A stretch of DNA of 37,059 nucleotides from an uncultured Prevotellaceae bacterium (GCA_902776685.1 CACYRB010000016.1:1-37059); one strand, 5' to 3'; positions 7,805 through 16,985 are shown, numbered from the stretch's first letter. A program made the numbers and translations. The notes: a model not told the origin generated them from the letters alone.

Positions 7805-9136
7805 TTACAGGTTTCTAACCATTTCCTTGAACTGATTGCCGCGGTCGGCCATGTTCTGGAACAAATCGAACGAAGCGCAACAGGGCGAGAGCAGTACGGT
7901 GTCGCCGGGTTGAGCCATGCTGTAGCAGGCGTCTACGCAGTCGCGCATGGATTGAGTGTCGGCCGTGGGAATGCCCAGCGGGTCGAAAAACTCGTGCAGC
8001 TTTGCGTTGTCGGCTCCGAGGAAGACGAGACCACGACATTTCTCGATGACGAGGTCTTTAATCTCGTTATAGTCATTGCCCTTGTCGAGTCCGCCGAGGA
8101 TGAGAACGACGGGAGTGGTAACGCTTTCGAGTGCATACCAGCAGGCATCGACGTTGGTGGCCTTTGAGTCGTTGATGTACTGCACACCGCCCACCTTGCA
8201 AACCTTTTCCAGTCTGTGGGCAACACCGGGGAAGTCGCTCAGTGACTTGCGAATGACCTCTTTCTTGATGCCGCTCAGGTTCGAGGCGATGCCGGCAGCC
8301 AGCGAGTTGTAGATGTTGTGCTTGCCAGTGAGGGCGAGCGCCTCCTGTTCCATGTTGAATGGCGTGGGGTATTCAATCTTGTACTGTCCTTCCTCGATGT
8401 AGGCTATAGAGCCGTTTTCCTTGACCAACGAGAAGGGACACTGCATGGCCTTGATGTCGTATTTCTCGAGTTCGCGACGGATGATGGGGTCGTCGTTCCA
8501 GTAGATGAATGCGTCCTGCTCGGTCTGATTTTGCAGGATGTGCATCTTGGCGTCGACATAGTTCTGCATCTGGTAGTCGTAGCGGTCGAGATGGTCGGGG
8601 GTGATGTTGAGCAGCACGGCAATATTGGCGCGGAAGTCGTACATGTTGTCGAGCTGGAACGAAGAGAGTTCGATGACGTAGTATTCGTGTGGGTCTTCAG
8701 CCACTTGCAGAGCCAGCGAACGTCCGATGTTTCCGGCCAGTCCCACGTCGTAGCCTGCCTCGCGGAAGATGTGATAGATGAGTGAGGTGGTTGTGGTCTT
8801 TCCGTTTGAGCCGGTGATGCAAATCATCTTCGACTGCGTGTAGCGGCCGGCAAATTCAATTTCGCTGATGATGGGAATCTGTTTCTTGATAATCTGCTGC
8901 ACCATCGGAGCCGTGTCGGGGATGCCCGGGCTCTTGATGATTTCGTCGGCCGAGAGAATCTTCTCAGCTGTGTGGTGGCTTTCCTCCCACTCAATGTGGT
9001 GCTCGCCGAGCATCTGTTTGTATTTGTCTTTGATGGCCGACATGTCTGACACAAACACGTCGAATCCCTTTTGCTTTGCCAGTACGGCGGCTCCGGCGCC
9101 GCTCTCTCCGGCTCCCAATATTGCAATTCTCTTCAT
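7805..9136 (-). CDS. murD: UDP-N-acetylmuramoylalanine--D-glutamate ligase
   Basis: Cytoplasmic Mur ligase that adds D-Glu to UDP-MurNAc-L-Ala. The 443-residue protein shows the N-terminal glycine motif ILGAGESGAGAA (6-17), the MurD-like KSPGIP (68-73), the ATP P-loop GSNGKTTTT (109-117), the ELSSFQLD block (about 176-183), NITPDHLDRY (about 197-206) and NDSKATN (about 318-324). Together these distinguish MurD from the other Mur ligases. It sits between mraY (75 bp upstream) and ftsW (49 bp downstream). Confidence 0.98.
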   Translation of the reverse strand: MKRIAILGAGESGAGAAVLAKQKGFDVFVSDMSAIKDKYKQMLGEHHIEWEESHHTAEKILSADEIIKSPGIPDTAPMVQQIIKKQIPIISEIEFAGRYTQSKMICITGSNGKTTTTSLIYHIFREAGYDVGLAGNIGRSLALQVAEDPHEYYVIELSSFQLDNMYDFRANIAVLLNITPDHLDRYDYQMQNYVDAKMHILQNQTEQDAFIYWNDDPIIRRELEKYDIKAMQCPFSLVKENGSIAYIEEGQYKIEYPTPFNMEQEALALTGKHNIYNSLAAGIASNLSGIKKEVIRKSLSDFPGVAHRLEKVCKVGGVQYINDSKATNVDACWYALESVTTPVVLILGGLDKGNDYNEIKDLVIEKCRGLVFLGADNAKLHEFFDPLGIPTADTQSMRDCVDACYSMAQPGDTVLLSPCCASFDLFQNMADRGNQFKEMVRNL

Positions 9137-9211
9137 GTCTTACTTCTTTTCTTTCTTTATTGTCAACGTTTTTATCTCTTCGTCTGAAATTTTCAAATTA
9201 TCTCTCAATCG

Positions 9212-10483
9212 TTATCTCATCTTCAGCGTGATGATGGTCATAGCCGCCAGGATGATGGTGGTAATCCAGAAACGGATGGTGATTTTCGACTCGTGGAACG
9301 GATGACGCGGCCAGCCGCGTAGCACATAGTGACTCGTGGGGTCGAGCTGCTCGTCGAGTCGGCGGAAATTGTCGTGGATGGGTGTGGCACGGAAGATGCG
9401 CACGCGTTTGCCCTTGCGCTTCTGAATCTTGAACCACTGCGTCTGGATGATGACGCTGAGGCTCTCGACGAAGAAGATGCCGCAGAGAATGGGCAGCAGC
9501 AGTTCCTTGTGTATGATGACGGCTCCCACACCGATGATGCCGCCCACCATCAGCGAGCCTGTGTCGCCCATGAACACTTGTGCGGGATAGGCGTTATACC
9601 AGAGGAAACCAATCATGGCTCCGATGAAGGCGCAGAGGAATACCACCAGCTCTTGCGAGCCCGGTATGTACATGATGTTCAGATAGGCGGCATATTCGAT
9701 GTGGCTCGACACATAGGCGAAGATGCCGAGCGCCACGCCGATGATGGCCGAGTTACCGGCGCACATGCCGTCCATGCCGTCGTTCAGGTTAGCACCGTTC
9801 GACACGGCTGTGACGACGAGGATGGTCATCAGCACGAACAACACCCATCCGGCAGCGTTCTTGTATTTACCGAAGCACGAGGTCAACTCCGAATAGTCGA
9901 GGTTGTGGTTCTTCACAAACGGAATGGTGGTCTTCAGCGACTTCACCGGTTCCGACTTATGTGTCACCACGGTCTCAACGCCCTGACGCTCGATAGCGAT
10001 GTTCTCGTTGATTTTTGCATCGGGACTCGCCCACAGCACCATGCCCACGATGAAGCCAATCGACACCTGTCCCACAATTTTCCATTTGCCTTTCAGACCT
10101 TCCTTGTCGTGGCGGAAAATCTTGATGTAGTCGTCGAGGAAACCGAGAAAGCCCAGCCACACAGTGGTGATAATCATTAGGATGAGGTAGATGTTGCGCG
10201 TGCGGCCCAGCAGCAGCACGGGTACCAGGATTGACACGGCGATGATGATGCCGCCCATGGTGGGTACGCCCTTTTTCTTCTCTCCGAAGGGGTCGATGGC
10301 TTTGTCGCGGGTTGCTTCGCCTATTTTCTTGCGACGCATATATTTGATGAATTTCTCGCCGAACCAAGCTGAGATGACGAGCGACAGGATGAGCGTGAGC
10401 AATGCACGGAACGAGATGTAGCCCCACATGCGCGCACCGGGAATGTTGTATTGCTCAAGAAAGCGGAACAGATAGTATAGCAT
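9212..10483 (-). CDS. mraY: Phospho-N-acetylmuramoyl-pentapeptide-transferase
   Basis: Polytopic inner-membrane enzyme that transfers phospho-MurNAc-pentapeptide to undecaprenyl phosphate, making lipid I. The 423-residue protein has VPTMGG (73-78), the catalytic/metal Asp pair in FLDDY (115-119), NLNDGMDG (232-239) and a later VFMGDTGSL. It is about 60 residues longer than the E. coli enzyme (360). The extra length is mainly a hydrophilic insertion at about 152-208, between membrane segments, containing ERQGVETVVTHKSEPVKSL. The insertion reads like an extended soluble loop typical of Bacteroidetes MraY. Twelve bases separate it from murE. Confidence 0.98.
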   Translation of the reverse strand: MLYYLFRFLEQYNIPGARMWGYISFRALLTLILSLVISAWFGEKFIKYMRRKKIGEATRDKAIDPFGEKKKGVPTMGGIIIAVSILVPVLLLGRTRNIYLILMIITTVWLGFLGFLDDYIKIFRHDKEGLKGKWKIVGQVSIGFIVGMVLWASPDAKINENIAIERQGVETVVTHKSEPVKSLKTTIPFVKNHNLDYSELTSCFGKYKNAAGWVLFVLMTILVVTAVSNGANLNDGMDGMCAGNSAIIGVALGIFAYVSSHIEYAAYLNIMYIPGSQELVVFLCAFIGAMIGFLWYNAYPAQVFMGDTGSLMVGGIIGVGAVIIHKELLLPILCGIFFVESLSVIIQTQWFKIQKRKGKRVRIFRATPIHDNFRRLDEQLDPTSHYVLRGWPRHPFHESKITIRFWITTIILAAMTIITLKMR

Positions 10484-10495
10484 TGTATGATGATT

Positions 10496-11953
10496 TTATG
10501 CGTTAATGATATCGCGCACCACCTCGCGGTCGTCGAAATGGTGTTTTACTCCTTTTATCTCTTGATAGTCCTCGTGGCCTTTGCCTGCGATGAGCACCAC
10601 GTCGCCCTTGCCGGCCAGCATGCAGGCCGTGCGGATGGCTTCGCGGCGGTCGACAATGCTCACCACCTTCTTCATCTGCTTTGCGTCGAGGCCATCCAGC
10701 ATGTCGTTGATGATGTCCTGAGGTTCCTCGAAACGGGGATTGTCGCTGGTGATGACCACGCGGTCGCTTTGGCGCACCGCCTCTTGTGCCATGATGGGGC
10801 GCTTGCCCTTGTCGCGGTTACCACCGGCTCCGCAGACCGTGATAATCTTTCCGTCTTTGCCGTCGAGCACCTCGTGAATGGCTTTCAGCACATTCTCAAG
10901 TGCGTCGGGTGTATGGGCATAGTCGACGACGGCCGTCCAACCCTCGGGAGAATGGATGGGTTCCAGACGTCCGGCAACGCTCTTCAGCGTGCTCATCACC
11001 ACAAGAATGTCGTCGGGCTGCTTGCCCAGCATGCGTGCTGCGCCATAGACGGCGAGCAGGTTGCTCACGTTGAACTTGCCGATGAACTGTACGCCCACCT
11101 CGTGGCCGTCGATTTCAAGATACATACCTTCAAAATGACACTCCAGAATCTTGGCCTTATAGTCGGCCATGCGCTGTGTGCTGTAGGTCTTCACCTGTGC
11201 CTTGGTGTTCTGCACCATGAACATACCGTTCTTGTCGTCGGCGTTAATCACAGCAAAAGCCTGACGGGGCAGCATGTCGAAGAAGGCTTTTTTTGCGTCG
11301 CGGTAGTTCTCGAACGTCTTGTGATAGTCGAGATGGTCGCGTGTGAGGTTGGTGAACAGTCCGCCTGTAAACTGCAGTCCGCCGATGCGACGCTGGGCTA
11401 TGGCATGGCTGGAACACTCCATGAAGGCATATTCGCAGCCTTGCTCGACCATCTTGGCCAGCAGTGCATTGAGCTCGATGGCATCAGGTGTGGTGTGAGA
11501 GGCGGGGATGGCCTCGTCTTCGATGTAGTTGCAGACGGTTGAGAGCAGACCGCACTTGTGTCCCATCTTGCGAAACATATTATATAATAATGTGGCAATG
11601 GTGGTTTTCCCGTTTGTTCCGGTCACGCCCACGAGTTTCAATTTCTTCGACGGTTCACCGTAGAAAACGGTGGCAACGGGGCCTACAGCCTCTTCTGTCG
11701 ATTTTACCTGAATATAGGTTACCGCCTTATCGTCGGTCTGTTCGGGCAGTTCTTCGCACAGAATGGCGGCGGCACCTTGCTCGATGGCCTTTGGGATGAA
11801 CTTGTGGCCGTCGACCTGAGTTCCTTTCATGGCTACGAAAAGATGGCCCGGGCAGATGCGTCGCGAGTCGATGTTTACACCCGTGATGTCGACGTCGGCA
11901 TTGCCTTGAATGCTGACGGGCTTGATGTCTTTGAGCAGTTCGGTGAGTTTCAT
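10496..11953 (-). CDS. murE: UDP-MurNAc-tripeptide synthetase MurE (meso-DAP type)
   Basis: Cytoplasmic Mur ligase that adds the third stem-peptide residue. The 485-residue protein has the P-loop GTNGKTT (112-118), the MEcSSHA block (178-184), [11 protein letters not shown] (201-211), [10 protein letters not shown] (344-353) and, decisively, DNPR at 404-407. DNPR is the motif of enzymes that add meso-diaminopimelate; lysine-adding MurE has a different sequence there. The peptidoglycan is therefore predicted to be DAP-type, as expected for a Gram-negative anaerobe. It follows the PBP gene after 39 bases. Confidence 0.97.
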   Translation of the reverse strand: MKLTELLKDIKPVSIQGNADVDITGVNIDSRRICPGHLFVAMKGTQVDGHKFIPKAIEQGAAAILCEELPEQTDDKAVTYIQVKSTEEAVGPVATVFYGEPSKKLKLVGVTGTNGKTTIATLLYNMFRKMGHKCGLLSTVCNYIEDEAIPASHTTPDAIELNALLAKMVEQGCEYAFMECSSHAIAQRRIGGLQFTGGLFTNLTRDHLDYHKTFENYRDAKKAFFDMLPRQAFAVINADDKNGMFMVQNTKAQVKTYSTQRMADYKAKILECHFEGMYLEIDGHEVGVQFIGKFNVSNLLAVYGAARMLGKQPDDILVVMSTLKSVAGRLEPIHSPEGWTAVVDYAHTPDALENVLKAIHEVLDGKDGKIITVCGAGGNRDKGKRPIMAQEAVRQSDRVVITSDNPRFEEPQDIINDMLDGLDAKQMKKVVSIVDRREAIRTACMLAGKGDVVLIAGKGHEDYQEIKGVKHHFDDREVVRDIINA

Positions 11954-11992
11954 ATTTCGATGTTTCTTATTGTTTTGTTCATGACGGTATGC

Positions 11993-14230
11993 TTAGTTCA
12001 GGACAATCTGGCAGATGGCGCCTTTCTTCACGGGGCTGCCGTAGGCCAGACTTTGGCTGACCACCTTGCCGCGCCCGCTGAGTTTTACCTTGATGCCCCG
12101 GCTTTCGAGCAGATAGACGGCGTCGCGGGCTCCCATGCCGTGAACGTTCGGCACGATGTCGGCCTTGCCGTGCGACTCTTTCTTGAGAACGGCCTGCTTT
12201 TTATTGCTGTTCCATTCGGCGATGCCCCAGATGGGTTCCGTCGTGCTTCCGACGTTTTCCCAGTTGGTGGAGTAGTTGAAGCCCAGATAGTTGAGCACGC
12301 TCTCGGTGGCCAGCATGTTGCCGCACTTGATTTCGGGCAGTACCGATGAGTATTCATCGCGCGAGGCAGTCACGTCGATTTTCAGGCTCTGTGCCATGAT
12401 GCCTTCGGCAATCTCGCGGAAGACGACACCTGACATGCTGCCGCCCGAAGCGGGCAGTCCCGACTTCTGGATGCAGACGATGCACGAGTAGCGCGGTGCA
12501 TCGGAGGGGAAGTATCCGGCAAACGACACGAGATACTGCATGGTGCCACTGTGGTAGCCGCCCGAGCCATGCGAAATCTGGGCGGTGCCGGTCTTGCCGG
12601 CGATGCCAAACTTGCCGTGCTTGAGCTTACCTACAATCTTTGCCGTTCCTTTCTTGACCACGAGTTCGAGCTGTTCCTGTGTTTTCTTGATGGTCAGTGG
12701 CTTGGCAATCTGGTCGCGCAGCACGACGGGCGGATACTCTTTGATGACTTCGCCGTCTTTCACGACTTTCTTCACGAAGCGCGGCTGCATCATTTTTCCG
12801 CCGTTGGCAATGGCGTTGTAGAAAGTGATGGTGGAGATAGGAGGCACCTGGGTCTCATAGCCGATGCTCATCCAGGGCAGGGCGGTGTTGCTCCAGTTGG
12901 CCCAGTGCTTGCCGGTCTTGTCTTTCTTTGGCATTCTGATGCGGGCCTTGGTAGAGCCGGGGATGGGCAGGTTCAGGTCGTCGGCCAGTCCGAGACGGTA
13001 GATGCCTTCGACAAACTTATCGGGTTTGCTATGATAGTTTTGGTCGATGATGCGGCTGATGCCGATGTTGGAGCTGTTCTGCAGTGCCTTTCCGAAGTTG
13101 AGGGTGCCGTATCCGCCACGGTGCCAGTTGTGGTCTTTCATCGTGCGCTTGTACATGTCCCATTTTCCGTTTCCGGTGGCGACGACCGTGCTTGTGTCAG
13201 CCACGCCGTCGTCGAGTGCCACCATGAAGCTGGCGGTCTTGAACACCGAGCCGGGTTCGAGCAGGTCGCTGACGGCATGGTTCTTGATTTCGCGGTATTC
13301 GCCGTCTTCACATTTCTCCATGTTGACGATGGCCTTCACGTCGCCCGTCTTCACTTCCATGACGATGGCCACGCCGACGTTGGCATTGATTTGCTTCAGC
13401 TCGTCGATGAGTGCGCGCTCGGCCAGGTCTTGCATGCCCACATCGATGGTGGTGACGATGTCGGCACCGTCGATGGCGGGTTTATCGACGATGTCGAGGT
13501 AGGCGTTGAGCGTACGGCGTGTGTGTTGTATGCCGTTTTCGCCGCGCAGCAGCGAGTCGTAGTGCAACTCGAGTCCGGTACGTGCTTCACCGCTCGACTT
13601 ATAGACATCGCCCACGGTGCGCTGCGCGAGCGAGCCGTAGGGGCGCTGGCGGGTCTTGTAGATTCTGACGTGGAAGCCGCTCTTGTAGCAGGCCTTCACG
13701 GTGTAGCCGTCTTCGTCGCGCTCCGTGTTGAAAGGCATGTTGAAGACGGGCAGCTTGGTGACCTCCATGAAGGTGTTGAAGTCGATGCGCTGCGGCCAGA
13801 AGCAATAGTCTTTTTCATTTCGTGCACGGGCATGGGTGAGCGAGTCGCGGAAGGCTTTTGCGCTGCGCTCTGGGAAGATGGCGTGCAACCCCTGACAGAT
13901 GGAGTCGAGGTGTACGTCCCAGATGCTGTCGCCGAGATGGCGCTTGGTTTTCAGGTCGATATATTGGTGCAGGGCGTTGAAGTCCATGTAGAGCCGGTAT
14001 CGTGGCAGCGACGATGCCATGAGTTGTCCGTCGGCCGAGTAGATGTTTCCTCGGATGGCAGGAATGGGGGCGTTGTCGACTTTGACGCGGTTGGCCACTT
14101 TGGTCCAGTAGTCTTTCTTCGCGGTCATGATATACATGGTCTTTCCTACGACGGCAATGGCTACGAGCGTCATCAGGATGGCGATGAAGCTGTAGCGCGG
14201 CATGACTTTCTTATAGTTGAACTTGCTCAT
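11993..14230 (-). CDS. ftsI: Septal class B penicillin-binding protein with PASTA domain
   Basis: DD-transpeptidase that crosslinks septal peptidoglycan, partner of FtsW. The 745-residue protein has an N-terminal membrane anchor (about 12-34), a PBP dimerisation domain (from about 55, with PAIRGNIYSADG), and the penicillin-binding motifs SVFK (328-331, Ser328 nucleophile), SSN (386-388) and KTGT (546-549). A single PASTA domain follows at about 685-745 (IVPNVHGMGARDAVYLLESR...). PASTA-bearing FtsI is standard in Bacteroidetes but absent from enterobacterial FtsI, and it accounts for the larger size (E. coli FtsI has 588 residues). The start ATG overlaps the ftsL-like stop (ATGA at 14230-14227), suggesting translational coupling. 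Confidence 0.96.
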   Translation of the reverse strand: MSKFNYKKVMPRYSFIAILMTLVAIAVVGKTMYIMTAKKDYWTKVANRVKVDNAPIPAIRGNIYSADGQLMASSLPRYRLYMDFNALHQYIDLKTKRHLGDSIWDVHLDSICQGLHAIFPERSAKAFRDSLTHARARNEKDYCFWPQRIDFNTFMEVTKLPVFNMPFNTERDEDGYTVKACYKSGFHVRIYKTRQRPYGSLAQRTVGDVYKSSGEARTGLELHYDSLLRGENGIQHTRRTLNAYLDIVDKPAIDGADIVTTIDVGMQDLAERALIDELKQINANVGVAIVMEVKTGDVKAIVNMEKCEDGEYREIKNHAVSDLLEPGSVFKTASFMVALDDGVADTSTVVATGNGKWDMYKRTMKDHNWHRGGYGTLNFGKALQNSSNIGISRIIDQNYHSKPDKFVEGIYRLGLADDLNLPIPGSTKARIRMPKKDKTGKHWANWSNTALPWMSIGYETQVPPISTITFYNAIANGGKMMQPRFVKKVVKDGEVIKEYPPVVLRDQIAKPLTIKKTQEQLELVVKKGTAKIVGKLKHGKFGIAGKTGTAQISHGSGGYHSGTMQYLVSFAGYFPSDAPRYSCIVCIQKSGLPASGGSMSGVVFREIAEGIMAQSLKIDVTASRDEYSSVLPEIKCGNMLATESVLNYLGFNYSTNWENVGSTTEPIWGIAEWNSNKKQAVLKKESHGKADIVPNVHGMGARDAVYLLESRGIKVKLSGRGKVVSQSLAYGSPVKKGAICQIVLN

Positions 14231-14736
14231 TGCTCTGGTATTTGAATTTTATAGGGCGGTTGATTGGCGGTGTGCAGGGTGCTGTCGTTGTTTTGTCGCA
14301 ACAGGTTGAGGACGTTGCTCTCGCGGCATCGCTCGGTGAGCTCGCTGCTGATGGAGAGGGCGTGATATTTTGCTTCTTGCAGCTCTTTGTTGAGCTTGTC
14401 AATCTTGATGAGGCTCTGTTCGCAGCTGTAGCGATTGGTGATGTAGATGATGATGAAGAAGGTGATGAGCACGATGGTCCATATCTGGCGGCGGATGGTC
14501 GACGTGGTGAGGATGTCGCCGCCGAGAATCTTGCGCAGAGTGATGTTCTTCGACAGGGGCGCGTCGTCTTCGGTAGCCTGCTCTTTGATGACCTCGGTCA
14601 GGGTGGGGTGGCTTTCTTCCTCCCGGGCTATGTCTTCAGCGACGTCGTCGGACTGTGGCACGGCTTTCTCGGGCTCGGGAGTGGTCTCGACGGTCAGCTT
14701 CATCGTTTCGTTTATGTCTTGTTTCTCGTTGCTCAT
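14227..14736 (-). CDS. ftsL: FtsL-like bitopic divisome protein
   Basis: Small bitopic membrane protein, probably the FtsL partner in the FtsQBL/FtsWI complex. The 169 residues comprise a long acidic cytoplasmic tail (1-80, rich in Glu and Asp), a single membrane segment at about 84-101 and a periplasmic coiled-coil-like stretch at about 107-145 (SLIKIDKLNKELQEAKYHAL...). FtsL sequences are poorly conserved; the call rests on topology and on position between rsmH and the PBP. The cytoplasmic tail is much longer than in E. coli FtsL. Both ends overlap their neighbours as ATGA, so rsmH, this gene and ftsI form one translationally coupled block. Confidence 0.85.
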   Translation of the reverse strand: MSNEKQDINETMKLTVETTPEPEKAVPQSDDVAEDIAREEESHPTLTEVIKEQATEDDAPLSKNITLRKILGGDILTTSTIRRQIWTIVLITFFIIIYITNRYSCEQSLIKIDKLNKELQEAKYHALSISSELTERCRESNVLNLLRQNNDSTLHTANQPPYKIQIPEQ

Positions 14737-15644
14737 ATTTTTTCTGCGATTCTGAGTTTTGCGCTTCGGCTTCTGGGGTTTTGTTGTATTTCGGTCTCCG
14801 AGGGTGTGATGGGTTTGTTGGGTTTTGGCTGCAGGGGGCTGCTGATGCGTCCGAAGAAATCCTGCTCGGTGCGGCCTTCGGTGTTTCCGCTGCGCATGAC
14901 GTTCTTCACGATGCGGTCTTCGAGCGAGTGGTAGGTGATGACGACGAGCCGACCGCCCGGACGGAGTAGGGTGGTGGCGGCCCGCAGCATCTCGCAGAGC
15001 GCATCCATCTCGTGGTTCACCTCGATGCGCAGGGCTTGGAAGAGGCGGGCCATGTCTTTCTTCTCGCGTTCTTTCTTGAAGAACGGCCCGACGGCTTCGG
15101 CCAGTTGTGCGGTGGTGGCGACAGGCTTCTCGGTGCGTTGCCTGACCAGATGGGCGGCAATCTGTCGCGAGCGTTTCAGTTCGCCGTAGTGGTAGAAGAC
15201 GTCTGCCAGCTGCGACTCGCTGTAGTTGTTCACGATGTCGGCGGCGGTCTGTCCGGCGCGTTTGTTCATGCGCATGTCGAGCGGTGCGTCCTGCCGGAAG
15301 GAGAATCCGCGCTCGGCATCGTCGAAGTGGTGGCTCGACACGCCGAGGTCGGCGAGTATGCCGTCGAGCTGTTCGACGCCGTAGTAGCGCATCCAGTTTT
15401 TCAGGAACCTGAAGTTTGAGCGCACGAAGGTGAAGCGTTTGTCGTCGGGGATGTTCTGCTCGGCGTCGGCGTCCTGGTCGAAGCCGTAGAGATGTCCGCC
15501 GTCTGACAGATGGGCTATGATTTCGCGCGAGTGTCCGCCTCCGCCGAATGTCATGTCGGCATAGATGCCGTCGGGCTGAATGTTCAGCCCGGCGATGCTC
15601 TCGTTGAGGAGCACTGGAACATGATATGTCGTTGTGGCAGTCAT
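14733..15644 (-). CDS. rsmH: 16S rRNA (cytosine(1402)-N(4))-methyltransferase
   Basis: SAM-dependent methyltransferase (formerly MraW) that modifies C1402 in the ribosomal P-site region. The 303-residue protein begins HVPVLLNESI (8-17), the family hallmark, followed by the SAM-binding motif ADMTFGGGGHS (29-39). Later blocks DGILADLGVSSHHFD, RGFSFRQDAPLDMRM and the C-terminal FFGRISSPLQPKPNKP also match the family. Its TGA overlaps the ATG of the ftsL-like gene. It begins 15 bases after mraZ ends. Confidence 0.98.
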   Translation of the reverse strand: MTATTTYHVPVLLNESIAGLNIQPDGIYADMTFGGGGHSREIIAHLSDGGHLYGFDQDADAEQNIPDDKRFTFVRSNFRFLKNWMRYYGVEQLDGILADLGVSSHHFDDAERGFSFRQDAPLDMRMNKRAGQTAADIVNNYSESQLADVFYHYGELKRSRQIAAHLVRQRTEKPVATTAQLAEAVGPFFKKEREKKDMARLFQALRIEVNHEMDALCEMLRAATTLLRPGGRLVVITYHSLEDRIVKNVMRSGNTEGRTEQDFFGRISSPLQPKPNKPITPSETEIQQNPRSRSAKLRIAEKI

Positions 15645-15659
15645 CGCGTCAGGTTTCTC

Positions 15660-16115
15660 TTAATTCTCGGTTACGGGGTTCATCACTTCTTCCAGTGCGC
15701 GGCCGAAGTCGGCGGCTTCCATGAAGGGTTTTCCTTCTCCGTCGTTGCTCCATATCTCGATGGTGTCGCCCATGCCGATGAACTTCACAGCCTGACTGAT
15801 GCCGGCCATCTTCAGGTAGCGCTTCGGGATGAGGAAGCGGCCGTTGCCGTCGAGCACGACAATCTCGACATCGCTCACAAACTGGCGGAAGATGAGTTGG
15901 TGCTGCTGGTTCCAGCGCGAAAGACGCTGGCGCAGCAGGTCCATCTGCTCGTTCCACACCTGCTCGGGATAGAGCACGAGGCACGACTGGAACACGTCCT
16001 TGCGCAGCACAAGGGTCTCGCTGCCCGACGACTGCATCACCTTGCGGAATGCTGCCGGAAGGAACACCCGTCCTTTCGCGTCGGTCTTGGCTTCTATGTT
16101 TCCTAAAAATCGCAT
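15660..16115 (-). CDS. mraZ: Transcriptional regulator MraZ
   Basis: DNA-binding regulator that opens the dcw cluster and in other bacteria represses its own operon. The start chosen gives 151 residues beginning MRFLGNIEAKTDAKGRVFLP, exactly where MraZ proteins start. An in-frame ATG 87 bases upstream would add a non-conserved leader and overlap the promoter. The chosen ATG is preceded by an AAAGAGG Shine-Dalgarno-like sequence (16129-16123), seven bases away, which is unusual in this phylum. Two AbrB/SpoVT-like half-domains are visible: DAKGRVFLPAAFRK (12-25) and the later DGNGRFLIPKRYLK. Its likely operator lies just upstream. Confidence 0.96.
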   Translation of the reverse strand: MRFLGNIEAKTDAKGRVFLPAAFRKVMQSSGSETLVLRKDVFQSCLVLYPEQVWNEQMDLLRQRLSRWNQQHQLIFRQFVSDVEIVVLDGNGRFLIPKRYLKMAGISQAVKFIGMGDTIEIWSNDGEGKPFMEAADFGRALEEVMNPVTEN

Positions 16116-16156
16116 ATGTGTACCTCTTTCTATTTTACTCGGATTAATTCGGGCTT

Positions 16157-16164
16157 CAAAATTA
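16157..16164 (-). promoter_or_regulatory. mraZ -7 promoter element
   Basis: On the minus strand this reads TAATTTTG, a perfect fit to the Bacteroidetes -7 consensus TAnnTTTG. It lies 42 bases before the mraZ ATG, so a transcription start near 16150 is expected. No good -33 TTTG is present at the normal spacing; that position is occupied by the TGGRG repeats. Confidence 0.6.
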
Positions 16165-16170
16165 CTAAAA

Positions 16171-16200
16171 AATTCTCCACTTTCCTCCACTTTTCCCCAC
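16171..16200 (-). promoter_or_regulatory. MraZ operator: three TGGRG repeats
   Basis: Read on the minus strand, GTGGGGAAAA, GTGGAGGAAA and GTGGAGAATT follow one another with an exact 10-bp period, giving TGGGG-N5-TGGAG-N5-TGGAG. E. coli MraZ is known to bind TGGG repeats separated by five bases upstream of mraZ, so this array is very likely the autoregulatory site. It begins seven bases upstream of the -7 box and covers the -33 position, a placement suited to repression. Confidence 0.75.
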
Positions 16201-16532
16201 AATTTTTCAAAAAAAGCGAAAAAAAGTGCATTTTTTTGAATTTTTAAGATTACAAACGCGATTTTGCCCTTGTTTTTTCCATTTTGCGATGGGTGAAAGT
16301 TTTGACGACGGTCATAGCCTCCTCTTCAAACTCGACGGACTGAGATGGCTGTCTCGGGAGGCAGTTTTTAAGATTTATTCACAAAAATGGCGTCGCGCTG
16401 TAAGGCCGAGTTTTCTGTCGGGTGGACTGTTGTCCCACCTGAGTCGAGAAAACGGCTCAGTGGCGATGTTTTCTACGACGCTGATGCCCAGAGAGTTATA
16501 GTGAAATTGTTTTGCGGTTTGAATCTGAAAAG

Positions 16533-16644
16533 TTGCGAAAGATATATGTTTCGGGTCCTAAAAGACCGTCTTTTGGGGTGCGAAAGACGGTCTTTTGGAG
16601 GATGAAAGCTTAGCTTTCGGAGTTGAAACATATATCTTTCGCAA
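16533..16644 (-). repeat. Nested palindromic repeat, copy A
   Basis: Perfect 20-bp terminal inverted arms at 16533-16552 and 16625-16644 (TTGCGAAAGATATATGTTTC and its complement) enclose 72 bases. Inside are three small palindromes: AAAAGACCGTCTTTT at about 16560-16574, AAAGACGGTCTTT at about 16583-16595 and GAAAGCTTAGCTTTC at 16604-16618. Copies B (22641-22748) and C (32934-33037) have the same modules in the opposite orientation. The element could extrude as a branched cruciform or fold into a multi-armed RNA. Confidence 0.85.
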
Positions 16645-16951
16645 AACCGGCACCCGTTTTGCACCCGCCGAAACCCAAAATTTGCCCTTTTAACCGTCAT
16701 TTTTCCGTTTTTCGACTTGCAGTTTTCGAGTCTTAAAAAGTGTAAAGTCTTCTAACTTTTCGTAAAATTTTCAGATTTTTCTCTGCAACTATCTTCAACG
16801 GGTTGCCGCGGGTGTCGCTTTGTGCCGAACTGAGAGTTTCATTTTCGCATCTCATACTCCCGATTATTGATAATTTGTTCTTTTTGCGGCAAAATTTCAC
16901 GAAAAATAAACTTTTTTATGCAAAAAATATGATTTTTTGAAAAAGAAATGT

Positions 16952-16959
16952 TATTTTTG
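16952..16959 (+). promoter_or_regulatory. -7 promoter element of the GlsA-like gene
   Basis: TATTTTTG matches TAnnTTTG and lies 26 bases before the ATG at 16986. No convincing -33 TTTG is seen at standard spacing. A GGAG at 16978-16981, four bases before the ATG, could serve as a Shine-Dalgarno. Confidence 0.5.
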
Positions 16960-16985
16960 CAAGTTGTTAGCATTTTTGGAGAAAA

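Larger units (their letters stand above)
16201..16985. other. Divergent intergenic region between mraZ and the acyltransferase gene
   Basis: About 780 bases with no convincing gene. It contains AT-rich sequence at 16201-16260, a nested palindromic element at 16533-16644, and the -7 box of the rightward gene near 16952. A weak imperfect hairpin (CCACCTGAGTCG with CGGCTCAGTGG, about 16435-16462) lacks a T-tract. Short open frames here (for example from 16226) resemble nothing known and overlap the palindrome or the AT-rich parts. Confidence 0.6.

Noticed and set aside
12551..14245. A 564-codon open frame on the plus strand opposite the PBP gene
   Set aside because: The minus strand encodes an intact PASTA-bearing PBP with all catalytic motifs. 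The opposite frame is His/Val/Asp-rich, matches no family and is a by-product of GC-rich codons.
16116..16202. An N-terminal extension of MraZ by 29 residues
   Set aside because: The extension is not part of the family, would cover the -7 box and operator, and the internal ATG has a good Shine-Dalgarno-like sequence.
16226..16605. Small open frames in the mraZ upstream region
   Set aside because: No start context, no similarity to known proteins, and they overlap the palindromic repeat and AT-rich promoter DNA.
16533..16644. CRISPR array
   Set aside because: The repeats are nested palindromes, not regularly spaced direct repeats with unique spacers, and no cas genes are nearby.
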